A program made the position numbers and the translations under genes. A stretch of DNA of 64,000 bases from Streptomyces glomeratus (GTDB lineage Bacteria > Actinomycetota > Actinomycetes > Streptomycetales > Streptomycetaceae): assembly GCF_021462825.1 (NCBI RefSeq), contig NZ_JAKEEB010000024.1:1-64000 (forward strand), in the 5' to 3' direction. How positions within the stretch are numbered: position 1 is the first letter of the stretch; every line of letters starts with the position of its first letter. Positions 18,366 through 26,697 of the stretch are shown in pieces. Below the pieces are notes generated by a model. The model had not been told where the DNA came from. It saw only the letters and a program-made list of their open reading frames with translations, and did no database searches.

Positions 18366-19682
18366 ATGCGCAGCATCCGAGCCGCGGCCATAGGCGCCGT
18401 CACCATGTCACTCGCCCTTGCGGCCTCGGCCTGCGGCGGCGGTTCGCAGACGGGCGGAGCAGCCGGCGACTCCCCGAAGACGCTCACATACTGGGCTTCC
18501 AACCAGGGCGCCAGCATCGAGGTCGACAAGAAGGTCCTCCAGCCCGAACTCGACAAGTTCGAGAAGCAGACCGGCATCAAGGTGAAGCTGGAGGTCGTGC
18601 CCTGGTCGGACCTGCTGAACCGGATCCTCACCGCCACCACCTCCGGTCAGGGCCCCGACGTCCTGAACATCGGCAACACCTGGAGCGCCTCACTTCAGGC
18701 CACCGGTGCTCTGCTGCCCTGGGACGCCAAGAACTTCGACAAGATCGGCGGCAAGGACCGGTTCGTCGACTCCGCGCTCGGCTCGACCGGTGTCCAGGGC
18801 GAGGACCCCGCCGCCGTGCCGCTCTACTCGATGGCCTACGCGCTCTACTACAACAAGAGGATCTTCGCCGACGCGGGCATCTCCAAGCCGCCCGCCACCT
18901 GGGAGGAGCTGGTCGCCGACGGCAGGAGGATCCAGCAGAAGGGCAAGCAGGTCCTCGGCGCCGAGGGCTCCAACGTCTCGGAGAACATCCACCACGTCTT
19001 CGTCTTCGGCAAGCAGCACGGCGCCGACTTCTTCACCGCCGACGGCAAGCCCGACTTCACGAACGACGGTGTGGTCGCCGCGGTCAAGCAGTACGTCGAC
19101 CTGATGGCCAAGGACAAGGCGATCCCGGCCGGCAACGCCGAGTACGCGCAGAACCAGTCCGTGAGCGACTTCGCCAAGGGCAAGACGGCGATGCTGCTGT
19201 GGCAGTCCGCCTCCGCCAACCTGAAGTCGCAGGGCATGAGCGAGGACCAGTACGGCATCGCGCCGGTGCCCGTACAGTCCGGCACCCCCGGAGCCGGCAC
19301 CCAGGTCGACTCCATGGTCGCCGGTATCAACCTGGCCGTCTTCAAGAACACCCACAACCCGGACGGCGCCACCAAGTTCGTGAAGTTCATGACCGGCGAC
19401 GAGGAGCAGAAGATCCTCAACAAGGCGTACACCTCCATCCCGCCGGTCGGCTCCGCACAGGCGGACCCCGCCTTCAACACCCCGGCGAACGCGGTCCTGA
19501 AGGAAACCCTCGCCCGGAGCGCCACCGCGCTGCCGCAGGTCGCGGACGAGTCCCAGTTCGAGACCACGGTCGGCACCGCCGTGAAGGAGCTGTTCGCCGA
19601 CGCCGCCGCGGGACGCGCGGTCACCACCGAGTCGGTGAAGGCGAAGCTGCAGAAGGCCCAGCAGCAGATGCCGACGAAGTGA
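18366..19682 (+). CDS. Sugar ABC transporter substrate-binding lipoprotein
   Basis: A 438-residue lipoprotein with lipobox ASAC (Cys23) and a family-1 extracellular solute-binding domain: LTYWASNQG, VVPWSDLLNRILTATTSGQGPDVLNIG, and PATWEELVADGRRI. It captures a saccharide outside the membrane and delivers it to the two permeases encoded next. The downstream GH1 enzyme suggests a beta-glucoside such as cellobiose or a related disaccharide. An AGGAG lies just before the ATG, and the next gene overlaps by 4 bp. No ATPase gene is present, so a shared MsiK-type ATPase elsewhere is likely. Confidence 0.92.
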   Translation: MRSIRAAAIGAVTMSLALAASACGGGSQTGGAAGDSPKTLTYWASNQGASIEVDKKVLQPELDKFEKQTGIKVKLEVVPWSDLLNRILTATTSGQGPDVLNIGNTWSASLQATGALLPWDAKNFDKIGGKDRFVDSALGSTGVQGEDPAAVPLYSMAYALYYNKRIFADAGISKPPATWEELVADGRRIQQKGKQVLGAEGSNVSENIHHVFVFGKQHGADFFTADGKPDFTNDGVVAAVKQYVDLMAKDKAIPAGNAEYAQNQSVSDFAKGKTAMLLWQSASANLKSQGMSEDQYGIAPVPVQSGTPGAGTQVDSMVAGINLAVFKNTHNPDGATKFVKFMTGDEEQKILNKAYTSIPPVGSAQADPAFNTPANAVLKETLARSATALPQVADESQFETTVGTAVKELFADAAAGRAVTTESVKAKLQKAQQQMPTK

Positions 19683-20692
19683 GCACGGACACCGTCATGA
19701 CGACCACTGTCACCGCGGCGGCCGACGGACGGACCGTGTCCAAGAGCTCCCCCGGTGCGGCGCGCGGCCCGCGCCGCACCGGGCGGATCCAGCGCATCGG
19801 ACTGCCGTATCTGCTGCTCCTGCCCGCCCTGCTCCTCGAACTCCTGGTCCATCTGGTGCCGATGGTGATCGGCATCGTGATGAGCTTCAAGGAGCTCACA
19901 CAGTTCTACATCCGGGACTGGGGCACCGCCCCCTGGACCGGTCTCGGCAACTACCGCGTCTCCGTGGACTTCGACGCCCCTGTCGGCGACGCACTGCTGC
20001 ACTCCTTCCTCGTCACCGTCGGCTTCACCCTGCTGTCGGTCGCGCTGTGCTGGCTCATCGGCACCACCGCCGCCGTCTACATGCAGGACACGTTCCGCGG
20101 CCGGGGCCTGCTGCGCGCGCTGTTCCTGGTGCCGTACGCGCTGCCCGTCTACGCGGCCGTCATCACCTGGGTGTTCATGTTCCAGCACGACAACGGCCTG
20201 GTGAACCATGTCCTGCACGACCAGCTGCACCTCACCGGCAAGCCGTCCTTCTGGCTGATCGGCGACAACAGCTTCGTCGCCCTGCTCACCGTGTCGGTCT
20301 GGAAGGGCTGGCCGTTCGCCTTCCTCATCGTCATGGCCGGACTGCAGCACATCCCCCGCGAACTGTACGAGGCGGCCGCACTCGACGGCGCCGGCATGTG
20401 GCAGCAGATCCGCCGCATCACCCTGCCGTCGCTGCGGTCCGTCAACCAGGTGCTGATCCTGGTGCTGTTCCTGTGGACGTTCAACGACTTCAACACGCCG
20501 TACGTGCTCTTCGGCAGGGCGGCCCCGCAGGCCGCGGACCTCATCTCGGTCCACATCTACCAGGCGTCGTTCGTCACCTGGAACTTCGGCACCGGCTCCG
20601 CCATGTCCGTACTGATGCTGCTCTTCCTGCTGGTCGTGACGGGCGTGTACCTCGCCGCCACCTCGCGCGGACGGAGGGCCGCCGATGCCTAG
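19679..20692 (+). CDS. Sugar ABC transporter permease (MalF-like)
   Basis: A 337-residue inner-membrane permease with about six transmembrane segments. The EAA loop that contacts the ATPase is visible as YEAAALDGAGMWQQIRRITLP. The N-terminal cytoplasmic tail is rich in Ser, Arg and Pro. A GTG at 19679 overlaps the stop of the binding-protein gene (GTGA), and an ATG at 19697 is an alternative start. It ends 8 bp inside the second permease gene. Confidence 0.92.
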   Translation: MSTDTVMTTTVTAAADGRTVSKSSPGAARGPRRTGRIQRIGLPYLLLLPALLLELLVHLVPMVIGIVMSFKELTQFYIRDWGTAPWTGLGNYRVSVDFDAPVGDALLHSFLVTVGFTLLSVALCWLIGTTAAVYMQDTFRGRGLLRALFLVPYALPVYAAVITWVFMFQHDNGLVNHVLHDQLHLTGKPSFWLIGDNSFVALLTVSVWKGWPFAFLIVMAGLQHIPRELYEAAALDGAGMWQQIRRITLPSLRSVNQVLILVLFLWTFNDFNTPYVLFGRAAPQAADLISVHIYQASFVTWNFGTGSAMSVLMLLFLLVVTGVYLAATSRGRRAADA

Positions 20693-21539
20693 ATCCCCGA
20701 TGGCCCCGCCGCGTTCCTTCCTGTGGTCCCGGCGCGTCTTCCTGACCCTGCTGACCGGGTTCGTACTGGTGCCGGTCTACGTCATGGCCTCCAGCTCCCT
20801 GAAGCCGCTCGCCGACGTCTCGGGGAAGTTCCGCTGGCTGCCGAGCGGACTGACGATCCGCCCCTACATCGACATCTGGTCGACGGTCCCGCTCGCGCGG
20901 TACTTCGTGAACTCGCTCATCGTGGCGGGCGCGGCGACGATCTGCTCGGTGCTGATCGCGATCTTCGCGGCCTACGCGGTGAGCCGCCACGACTTTCGCG
21001 GCAAGCGCGTGTTCACCGTCACCGTGCTGTCCACGCAGATGTTCCCCGGCATCCTCTTCCTGCTCCCGCTGTTCCTGCTCTACGTCAACATCGGCAACGC
21101 CACCGGCATCGCCCTGTTCGGGTCCCGCGGCGGGCTGATCCTGACCTACCTCACCTTCTCGCTGCCGTTCTCGATCTGGATGCTCATCGGGTACTTCGAC
21201 TCGGTGCCGCGGGATCTGGACGAGGCGGCGCTGGTGGACGGCTGCGGACCGCTCGGTGCGCTGCTTCGGATCGTGGTGCCCGCGGCCGTGCCCGGCATCG
21301 TCGCGGTGGCCGTCTACGCCTTCATGACCGCGTGGGGCGAGGTGCTCTTCGCCTCCGTGATGACCAGCGACACCACCCGCACCCTCGCCGTCGGGCTCCA
21401 GGGCTACTCCACGCTCTACGACGTGTACTGGAACCAGATCATGGCCGCCTCGCTGGTCGTCAGTGTTCCCGTGGTCGCGGGCTTCCTTCTGCTGCAGCGC
21501 TATCTCGTCACCGGGCTCACCGCCGGAGCCGTGAAGTGA
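20685..21539 (+). CDS. Sugar ABC transporter permease (MalG-like)
   Basis: A 284-residue permease with six predicted membrane segments and the EAA motif DEAALVDGCGPLGALLRIVVPAA (shown in two parts: DEAALVDGCG and LGALLRIVVP). It pairs with the preceding MalF-like permease to form the import channel. The start overlaps the previous gene by 8 bp, showing translational coupling. Confidence 0.92.
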   Translation: MPRSPMAPPRSFLWSRRVFLTLLTGFVLVPVYVMASSSLKPLADVSGKFRWLPSGLTIRPYIDIWSTVPLARYFVNSLIVAGAATICSVLIAIFAAYAVSRHDFRGKRVFTVTVLSTQMFPGILFLLPLFLLYVNIGNATGIALFGSRGGLILTYLTFSLPFSIWMLIGYFDSVPRDLDEAALVDGCGPLGALLRIVVPAAVPGIVAVAVYAFMTAWGEVLFASVMTSDTTRTLAVGLQGYSTLYDVYWNQIMAASLVVSVPVVAGFLLLQRYLVTGLTAGAVK

Positions 21540-21568
21540 CCAACCCCCCTATTCACGAGAGGGCTTCC

Positions 21569-22933
21569 GTGTCCGAACGCATCGACCTCGCCGCGCTCCC
21601 GCACGACTTCCTGTGGGGTACGGCCACATCGGCGTACCAGATCGAGGGAGCCGTCGACGAGGACGGCCGCTCGCCGTCGATCTGGGACACCTTCTCCCAC
21701 ACCCCCGGAAAGATCGACAACGACGACCACGGCGATGTCGCCTGCGACCACTACCACCGCTGGCGGGAGGACATCGCGCTGATGAAGCAGCTGGGCACCA
21801 ACGCCTATCGACTGTCCATCGCCTGGCCCCGGGTGGTTCCCGGCGGCGACGGACCGGTGAACCCCAAGGGCCTGGCGTTCTACGACGCGCTGGTCGACGG
21901 TCTGCTGGAGGCGGGCATCACCCCGTCGGTCACCCTCTACCACTGGGATCTGCCGCAGGTGCTCCAGGACCGCGGCGGCTGGCCCGAGCGGGACACGGCC
22001 GAGCACTTCGCCGCGTACGCGTCGGACGTCGCCGAACGCCTGGGCGACCGCGTCACCCACTGGGCCACCCTCAACGAGCCCTCGTGCTCGGCCTGGATCG
22101 GCCACCTCGAGGGGAAGATGGCCCCCGGTGCCACCGACCTGACCGCCGCGGTCCGCGCCTCCTACCACCTGCTGCTCGGCCATGGCCTCGCCACCCGTGC
22201 GATCCGCGCCGCGGCGCCGAACGCCAAGGTCGGCATCGTCAACAACCTCTCCACCGTCTTCGCCGCGACCGACCGTCCCGAGGACGTGGCGGCGGCCCGC
22301 CGCCACGACGGCCACGTCAACCGCTGGTGGCTGGACCCGGTCCACGGCCGGGGCTTCCCGGCCGACATGCGGGACGTCTACGGAGTCGAACTCCCCGAGC
22401 GCCCGGGAGACCTGGAGACGATCGCCGCGGACTTGGACTGGCTCGGCCTGAACTACTACTTCCCGGCCACCGTTGCCGACGACCCGGACGGCCCGGCCCC
22501 CCGCGCCCGTTCCGTGCGCCGCCCGGGCGTACCGCGCACCGGCATGGACTGGGAGGTCGACCCGACCGGCATCGAGACGCTGCTGCTGCGCCTCACCGAC
22601 GACTACGGCGCACGCCGGCTGTACATCACCGAGAACGGCTCCGCCTTCCCCGATGTGGTACGCCCCGACGGCACCGTCGACGACCCCGAGCGCCAGGAAT
22701 ACCTCGTGCGGCACCTCGCCGCCTGCGCCTCGGCGGCACGCAAGGGTGCCCCCCTCGCCGGCTACTTCGCCTGGTCGCTGCTCGACAACTTCGAGTGGGC
22801 CTACGGCTACGCCAAGCGCTTCGGCCTCGTCCACGTGGACTACCGCACCCAGGTCCGCACCATCAAGGGCAGCGGACACCGCTACGCGGAGATCGTGCGC
22901 GCCCATCGGGGGCGGGCGCGCAGGGCCGCCTGA
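21569..22933 (+). CDS. Family 1 glycoside hydrolase, beta-glucosidase
   Basis: A 454-residue GH1 enzyme. The N-terminal signature FLWGTATSAYQIEGA is present. The acid/base Glu170 lies in TLNEP and the nucleophile Glu355 in YITENG. The C-terminal WSLLDNFEWAYGYAKRFG matches the aglycone/sugar-binding region. It lacks a signal peptide, so it should hydrolyse imported beta-linked disaccharides in the cytoplasm. I chose the GTG at 21569 because GAGAGGG is correctly spaced. A GTG at 21536 that overlaps the permease stop would add 11 residues of atypical sequence. This is the last gene of the import operon. Confidence 0.93.
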   Translation: MSERIDLAALPHDFLWGTATSAYQIEGAVDEDGRSPSIWDTFSHTPGKIDNDDHGDVACDHYHRWREDIALMKQLGTNAYRLSIAWPRVVPGGDGPVNPKGLAFYDALVDGLLEAGITPSVTLYHWDLPQVLQDRGGWPERDTAEHFAAYASDVAERLGDRVTHWATLNEPSCSAWIGHLEGKMAPGATDLTAAVRASYHLLLGHGLATRAIRAAAPNAKVGIVNNLSTVFAATDRPEDVAAARRHDGHVNRWWLDPVHGRGFPADMRDVYGVELPERPGDLETIAADLDWLGLNYYFPATVADDPDGPAPRARSVRRPGVPRTGMDWEVDPTGIETLLLRLTDDYGARRLYITENGSAFPDVVRPDGTVDDPERQEYLVRHLAACASAARKGAPLAGYFAWSLLDNFEWAYGYAKRFGLVHVDYRTQVRTIKGSGHRYAEIVRAHRGRARRAA

Positions 22934-22947
22934 GCCACGCCTTGCGC

Positions 22948-22987
22948 CCGGGGCCGGGCCGGCACGTCAGAGCCGGCCCGGCCCCGG
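22948..22987. terminator. Very strong hairpin terminator
   Basis: Perfect 16-bp arms (22948-22963 and 22972-22987), all G/C, with an 8-nt loop. It sits after the GH1 gene and before the convergent small-peptide gene, so it probably ends both transcripts. Confidence 0.75.
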
Positions 22988-23056
22988 AGGGCACGGACCG
23001 GCACCAGGCGGCCTGACCGGCTGCGGTCACTACCGTGGTAGCTACGTTCACTACCC

Positions 23057-23290
23057 CTAGTAGTAGTCACCCCAGTCGTCATCGTCGTCGTTGACGAGAC
23101 CGCTGTGGTAGGCGTAGTAGTCACCCCAGTCGTCGTCGTCATCGTGCACCCAGCCGCTCTGGTGGGTGGGGGTCTGGACGGAGGGCGGCGCCGCAGCCGG
23201 GGTGCTCGCCATTGCGACTCCGCTGCCCGCCACACCGGCCAACAGCATCGTTCCGGCGACCATTGCGACCCTGCGTCGGACGATCGTCAT
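23057..23290 (-). CDS. Small secreted peptide with tandem Asp-rich repeat
   Basis: A 77-residue product. AAGGAG lies six bases before the ATG, so expression is likely. The N-terminus (RRR, then VAMVAGTMLLAGVAGSG and VAMAS) is a Sec signal peptide with probable cleavage after AMAS (about residue 29). The mature peptide is about 48 residues. It has a Pro/Ala linker and ends in two copies of DDDDDWGDYY separated by AYHSGLVN. I do not recognise a family. Ten clustered Asp plus Trp and Tyr suggest cation binding or a cell-surface role. It is divergent from the two-component system at 23469, which may respond to it or control it. Confidence 0.8.
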   Translation of the reverse strand: MTIVRRRVAMVAGTMLLAGVAGSGVAMASTPAAAPPSVQTPTHQSGWVHDDDDDWGDYYAYHSGLVNDDDDDWGDYY

Positions 23291-23468
23291 CGTCTTCTCC
23301 TTCGTCTGAGGGGCAAGGATGCCCTTTTCTCCCAACCACCCCAGCCTGCGCCGAAGCCGCTGAGAGGACGCTGAGAGGACGGCGGCCGAAGGTGCCCCGC
23401 ACCGGCGCAGGGCCCGTTTCGACGCGCAGAGGCGGCGATGCCTTCGTAGGGTGGAGACGAGGTCGGAG

Positions 23469-24146
23469 ATGCGAGTGCTGGTGATCGAGGACGAAAGAGG
23501 ACTCGCCGCGGCGATTGCTGATGGGCTCGCCGAGGAGGGCTTCGTCACCGATGCCTCGTACGACGGCGTGGACGGCCTCTGGCGGGCCGTGCACGAGCCG
23601 TACGACGCGATCGTCCTGGATCTCATGCTGCCCGGCCTGTCCGGGTACGAGGTCCTCAAGCGGCTGCGCGCGGCCCGTGTGTGGGCGCCTGTGCTCATCC
23701 TCACCGCGAAGGACGGCGAGTACGACGAGGCGGACGCCCTCGACCTCGGCGCGGACGACTACCTGAGCAAGCCCTTCTCCTATGTGGTGCTGGTCGCCCA
23801 TCTGCGGGCGCTGTTGCGCCGTGGTGCCCCCGCCCGGCCCGCGGTGCTCGCGGCCGGGGACCTCGCCCTGGACCCCGCACGGCGGCGCTGCCACCGCGCG
23901 GGCCGCGAAATCCCGCTGACAGCGCGTGAGTTCACCCTGCTGGAATTCCTGCTCCGGCACCCCGACGAAGTGGTCAGCAAGACCGACATCCTCGACCACG
24001 TGTGGGAGGAGAACTTCGACGGCGACACCAACGTCGTCGAGGTCTACGTCGGCTATCTGCGCCGCAAGATCGACGCGCCGTTCGGCCGCCGGACGATCGA
24101 GACGGTCCGTGGGGCGGGGTACCGGCTCCACGGCGCCGGGAGATGA
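23469..24146 (+). CDS. Two-component response regulator, OmpR family
   Basis: A 225-residue transcriptional regulator. The receiver domain (1-115) has acidic pocket IEDE, phosphorylation site Asp51 in VLDLMLPG, Thr in LILTAKDG and Lys in YLSKPF. The C-terminal winged helix (about 130-222) contains LTAREFTLLEFLLRHPDEVVSK and a GAGYRL end. ATG at 23469 has GAGG six bases upstream. An in-frame GTG at 23451 is less likely. It is immediately followed by its sensor kinase. Confidence 0.93.
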   Translation: MRVLVIEDERGLAAAIADGLAEEGFVTDASYDGVDGLWRAVHEPYDAIVLDLMLPGLSGYEVLKRLRAARVWAPVLILTAKDGEYDEADALDLGADDYLSKPFSYVVLVAHLRALLRRGAPARPAVLAAGDLALDPARRRCHRAGREIPLTAREFTLLEFLLRHPDEVVSKTDILDHVWEENFDGDTNVVEVYVGYLRRKIDAPFGRRTIETVRGAGYRLHGAGR

Positions 24147-24150
24147 CCGC

Positions 24151-25527
24151 GTGCGCGTCCCCGTCCCCGAGTGGTGGGCCCGCCGCTCGCTGCGTCTGAA
24201 GCTGACCGCCGCGGCGGCCCTGATGATCGCGGCCGCTCTCGTCGGCGCGGCGTCACTGCTGGTCGTCTGGCTGCGCGCCAGCCTCGTCAGCGGACTCGAC
24301 CAGACCGCGTTCCAGCAGGCCCAGGTCATCGCCGCGAACCAGGAGGACGGCGACCTGCCCCGCATCCTGCCGCTGTCCGGCGAAGGCGACACCGCGGTCC
24401 AGGTCGTCGACGGCGCGGGCGCGGTCCGGTCCAGCTCGGCGAATGTGGCGGACGAGCGCCGGTTGTTCACCTTCGCCCCTTCCACCTCCGCCGCCCCGCA
24501 GGTCCACACCGTGCACGACGTGCCCCTGGACGGGGCCGAAACCTGGCGTGCGGTGGCCATGCCCGCCCGGACCGACGGGCAGCCGCGGACCGTGTACGTC
24601 GCCGTCCCGACCGCCCCCGTGGACCGCAACCTGGCGGCGCTCACCGCGGGCCTGGCCATCGCCGTGCCGCCGGCCGTCGCCCTGCTCACCGCCGTCGTCT
24701 GGCTGCTGACCGGCCGGGCGCTGCGCCCCGTGGACGCGCTGCGCGGCCAGACCGCCGAGATCACCACCTGTGACCTCGGCCGCCGCCTGGACGTGCCCCC
24801 TGCCGAGGACGCCCTCGGCAGGCTGGCCCGCACCCTCAACGACCTGCTTGCCCGGCTCGACGTCGCCACCCGGCAGCAGCGGCAGTTCGTCGCGGACGCC
24901 GCGCACGAGCTGCGCAGCCCCCTGAGCAGCCTGCACACCCAGCTGGAAGTGGCGGTGAGGCACCCCGGTTCGGCGGCCTGGGAGACCCGCGGCCCCGCCC
25001 TGATCGAGGAAAGCGAGAGGCTGTCCCGGCTCGTCGACGACCTGCTGCGGCTGGCCCGCCTCGACGCCCGGCCCAAGCTGCGCAAACGCCCCGTCGACCT
25101 GGACGAGATCGTCTTCGACGAGGTCTGCCACGCCCGGCTGCACACCCCCCTCCTCATCGACCGGCACGCCGTCGGTGCGGCCCGCGTGTACGGCGACGAG
25201 GACGCCCTCGCCCGTGTCGTGCGCAATCTGCTCGACAACTCCATCCGGTACGCCGTCGACCGGATCGACGTCAGCCTGCGCGTCCGTGACGGCACCGCCT
25301 GTCTGGTCGTCGCGGACGACGGGCCGGGTATCCCGGCCGCCGACCGCCGCCGTGTCTTCGACCGCTTCACGCGCCTGGACGGGGCCCGCGCCCGGGACAC
25401 CGGGGGAAGCGGCCTCGGCCTGGCGATCGTGCACGACATCGTCGCCGCCCATAACGGCCGCGTCGACATCGAGGACAACGCCCCCGGGGCCCGCATCGTG
25501 GTGCACGTGCCGGCCACCGATCTGTGA
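24151..25527 (+). CDS. Two-component sensor histidine kinase
   Basis: A 458-residue membrane kinase. Transmembrane segments are near residues 17-42 and 160-188 and flank an extracytoplasmic sensor of about 115 residues. A HAMP domain follows (TGRALRPVDALRGQ). The H-box is VADAAHELRSPLSSLH with His252. The N-box is NLLDNSIRYA, with G1 DDGPGIP, F-box FDRFTRLD and G2 GGSGLGLAIV. GTG at 24151 is four bases after the regulator stop. The pair forms an operon divergent from the Asp-rich secreted peptide. The signal is unknown. Confidence 0.93.
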   Translation: MRVPVPEWWARRSLRLKLTAAAALMIAAALVGAASLLVVWLRASLVSGLDQTAFQQAQVIAANQEDGDLPRILPLSGEGDTAVQVVDGAGAVRSSSANVADERRLFTFAPSTSAAPQVHTVHDVPLDGAETWRAVAMPARTDGQPRTVYVAVPTAPVDRNLAALTAGLAIAVPPAVALLTAVVWLLTGRALRPVDALRGQTAEITTCDLGRRLDVPPAEDALGRLARTLNDLLARLDVATRQQRQFVADAAHELRSPLSSLHTQLEVAVRHPGSAAWETRGPALIEESERLSRLVDDLLRLARLDARPKLRKRPVDLDEIVFDEVCHARLHTPLLIDRHAVGAARVYGDEDALARVVRNLLDNSIRYAVDRIDVSLRVRDGTACLVVADDGPGIPAADRRRVFDRFTRLDGARARDTGGSGLGLAIVHDIVAAHNGRVDIEDNAPGARIVVHVPATDL

Positions 25528-25713
25528 CCCGACCGACAGCTCTGCACCGGTGCCGTCCGTTTAGCATGAAGGGCCGGAGTGCGGCAGCGACCACGTCGGG
25601 CCGACCGGGCAAGTTCACCGTTTCGTCACAGAGTGGCCATCCTCACAACCGACACGACCGTGCGCCGGTCTAGTTGACAGAGGCCGCACGACACGCGATA
25701 GGGGAGGCCGGTC

Positions 25714-26409
25714 ATGAGGGAGATACGCAGACGGGGAGCCGTGGCGCTGGGCATCACCGGGCTGGTGGCGCCGCTCACACTGGCGCTCGGCACCGCGCCC
25801 GCGCAGGCCGCGAGCTGCACCACGCAGACAGGGCCGTACCAGAAGCAGGTCGAGAAGTTCCTCGGCCGGCCCGTCGACGGCAGGCAGTCGGCCGCCGACT
25901 GCAAGGTGATCCAGGCCTTCCAGAACAGGCACGGCATCACCCCCGCCATCGGCTTCGCGGGTCCCGTCACATGGGGCGTGATGGACCTCATGAACAAGCA
26001 GAAGGCCGTCGGCAACAAGCCCGACAGGGACGGTAAGTGCCCCGTCAACAAGGGCCGCATCGCCTGCGTCAATCTCACGCTCCAGCTCAGCTGGATCCAG
26101 GACGGCGGCCGCCTCGTCTACGGCCCGGTGCCGGTCCGCACCGGCCGCGACGGTTACGAGACCCGCACCGGCCTGAAGAAGATCTACTGGCGGCACATCG
26201 ACCACGTCTCGAGCGTCTATCACGTGCCCATGCCCTACAGTCAGTTCTTCGACGGCGGGCAGGCCTTCCACTCGGTGGGTCTGAGCATGTGGAACCCGCC
26301 GGGATCGCACGGCTGCGTCAACATGACCACGACCGACGCCAAGAAGTACTGGTCGCTGCTGAAGACCGGTGACGACGTGTTCGTGTACGGCCGCAAGCCG
26401 GGCACCTGA
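25714..26409 (+). CDS. Secreted L,D-transpeptidase with peptidoglycan-binding domain
   Basis: A 231-residue exported protein. It has a signal peptide ending around AQAA (about residue 33), a peptidoglycan-binding-like segment (about 40-95, with KVIQAFQNRHGI and PVTWGVMD), and a C-terminal YkuD catalytic domain. The catalytic motif SHGCVNM contains Cys201 and is preceded by QAFHSVG. It likely forms 3-3 cross-links or attaches molecules to peptidoglycan. AGGGGAGG precedes the ATG. The 186-bp upstream gap presumably holds its promoter. Confidence 0.9.
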   Translation: MREIRRRGAVALGITGLVAPLTLALGTAPAQAASCTTQTGPYQKQVEKFLGRPVDGRQSAADCKVIQAFQNRHGITPAIGFAGPVTWGVMDLMNKQKAVGNKPDRDGKCPVNKGRIACVNLTLQLSWIQDGGRLVYGPVPVRTGRDGYETRTGLKKIYWRHIDHVSSVYHVPMPYSQFFDGGQAFHSVGLSMWNPPGSHGCVNMTTTDAKKYWSLLKTGDDVFVYGRKPGT

Positions 26410-26440
26410 GAAGTGAGCAGCTTCACGGTCCGAAATGCCC

Positions 26441-26469
26441 GAAGGCGCCGGATTACTCACGGCGCCTTC
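26441..26469 (+). terminator. Terminator after the L,D-transpeptidase gene
   Basis: Perfect 10-bp arms (26441-26450 and 26460-26469) with a 9-nt AT-containing loop, 32 bp after the stop codon. Confidence 0.65.
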
Positions 26470-26495
26470 ACGTCTGGCCTCGTATGCTTCACGGC

Positions 26496-26672
26496 ATGTC
26501 CACCACTCCCGAACCCGCAGCGGAACGCTCCGCCGACGAGGTCAACGAGGAGATCCGGGCACTGTGGTTCCGGAGCGGCGGGACGCTGAGCCTGGAGCAG
26601 CGGCGGGAGTACCAGCGGCTCGTCATGGAATGGGCGGTGGCTTCCTCCCCGTCCTCCACGACAGCGGCGTGA
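26496..26672 (+). CDS. Small conserved-looking actinomycete protein
   Basis: A 58-residue product starting MSTTPEPAAERSADEVNEEI. The middle part ALWFRSGGTLSLEQRREYQRLVMEWA has regular helix-forming charge spacing and good codon bias. The sequence resembles small uncharacterised Streptomyces proteins, but no function can be assigned. ATG at 26496 is preferred over an in-frame ATG at 26484 because the protein-like sequence begins there. It is convergent with the protease gene. Confidence 0.6.
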   Translation: MSTTPEPAAERSADEVNEEIRALWFRSGGTLSLEQRREYQRLVMEWAVASSPSSTTAA

Positions 26673-26697
26673 CCGCCCCGCCCGGCCCCCGGCACCG

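Noticed and set aside
23742..23860. Possible CRISPR or tandem array signals in repeat-looking GC tracts
   Set aside because: No regularly spaced direct repeats with unique spacers exist anywhere in the window. The only tandem repeats found are the two-copy ones at 60040 and 63742 and the coding repeat at 23057.
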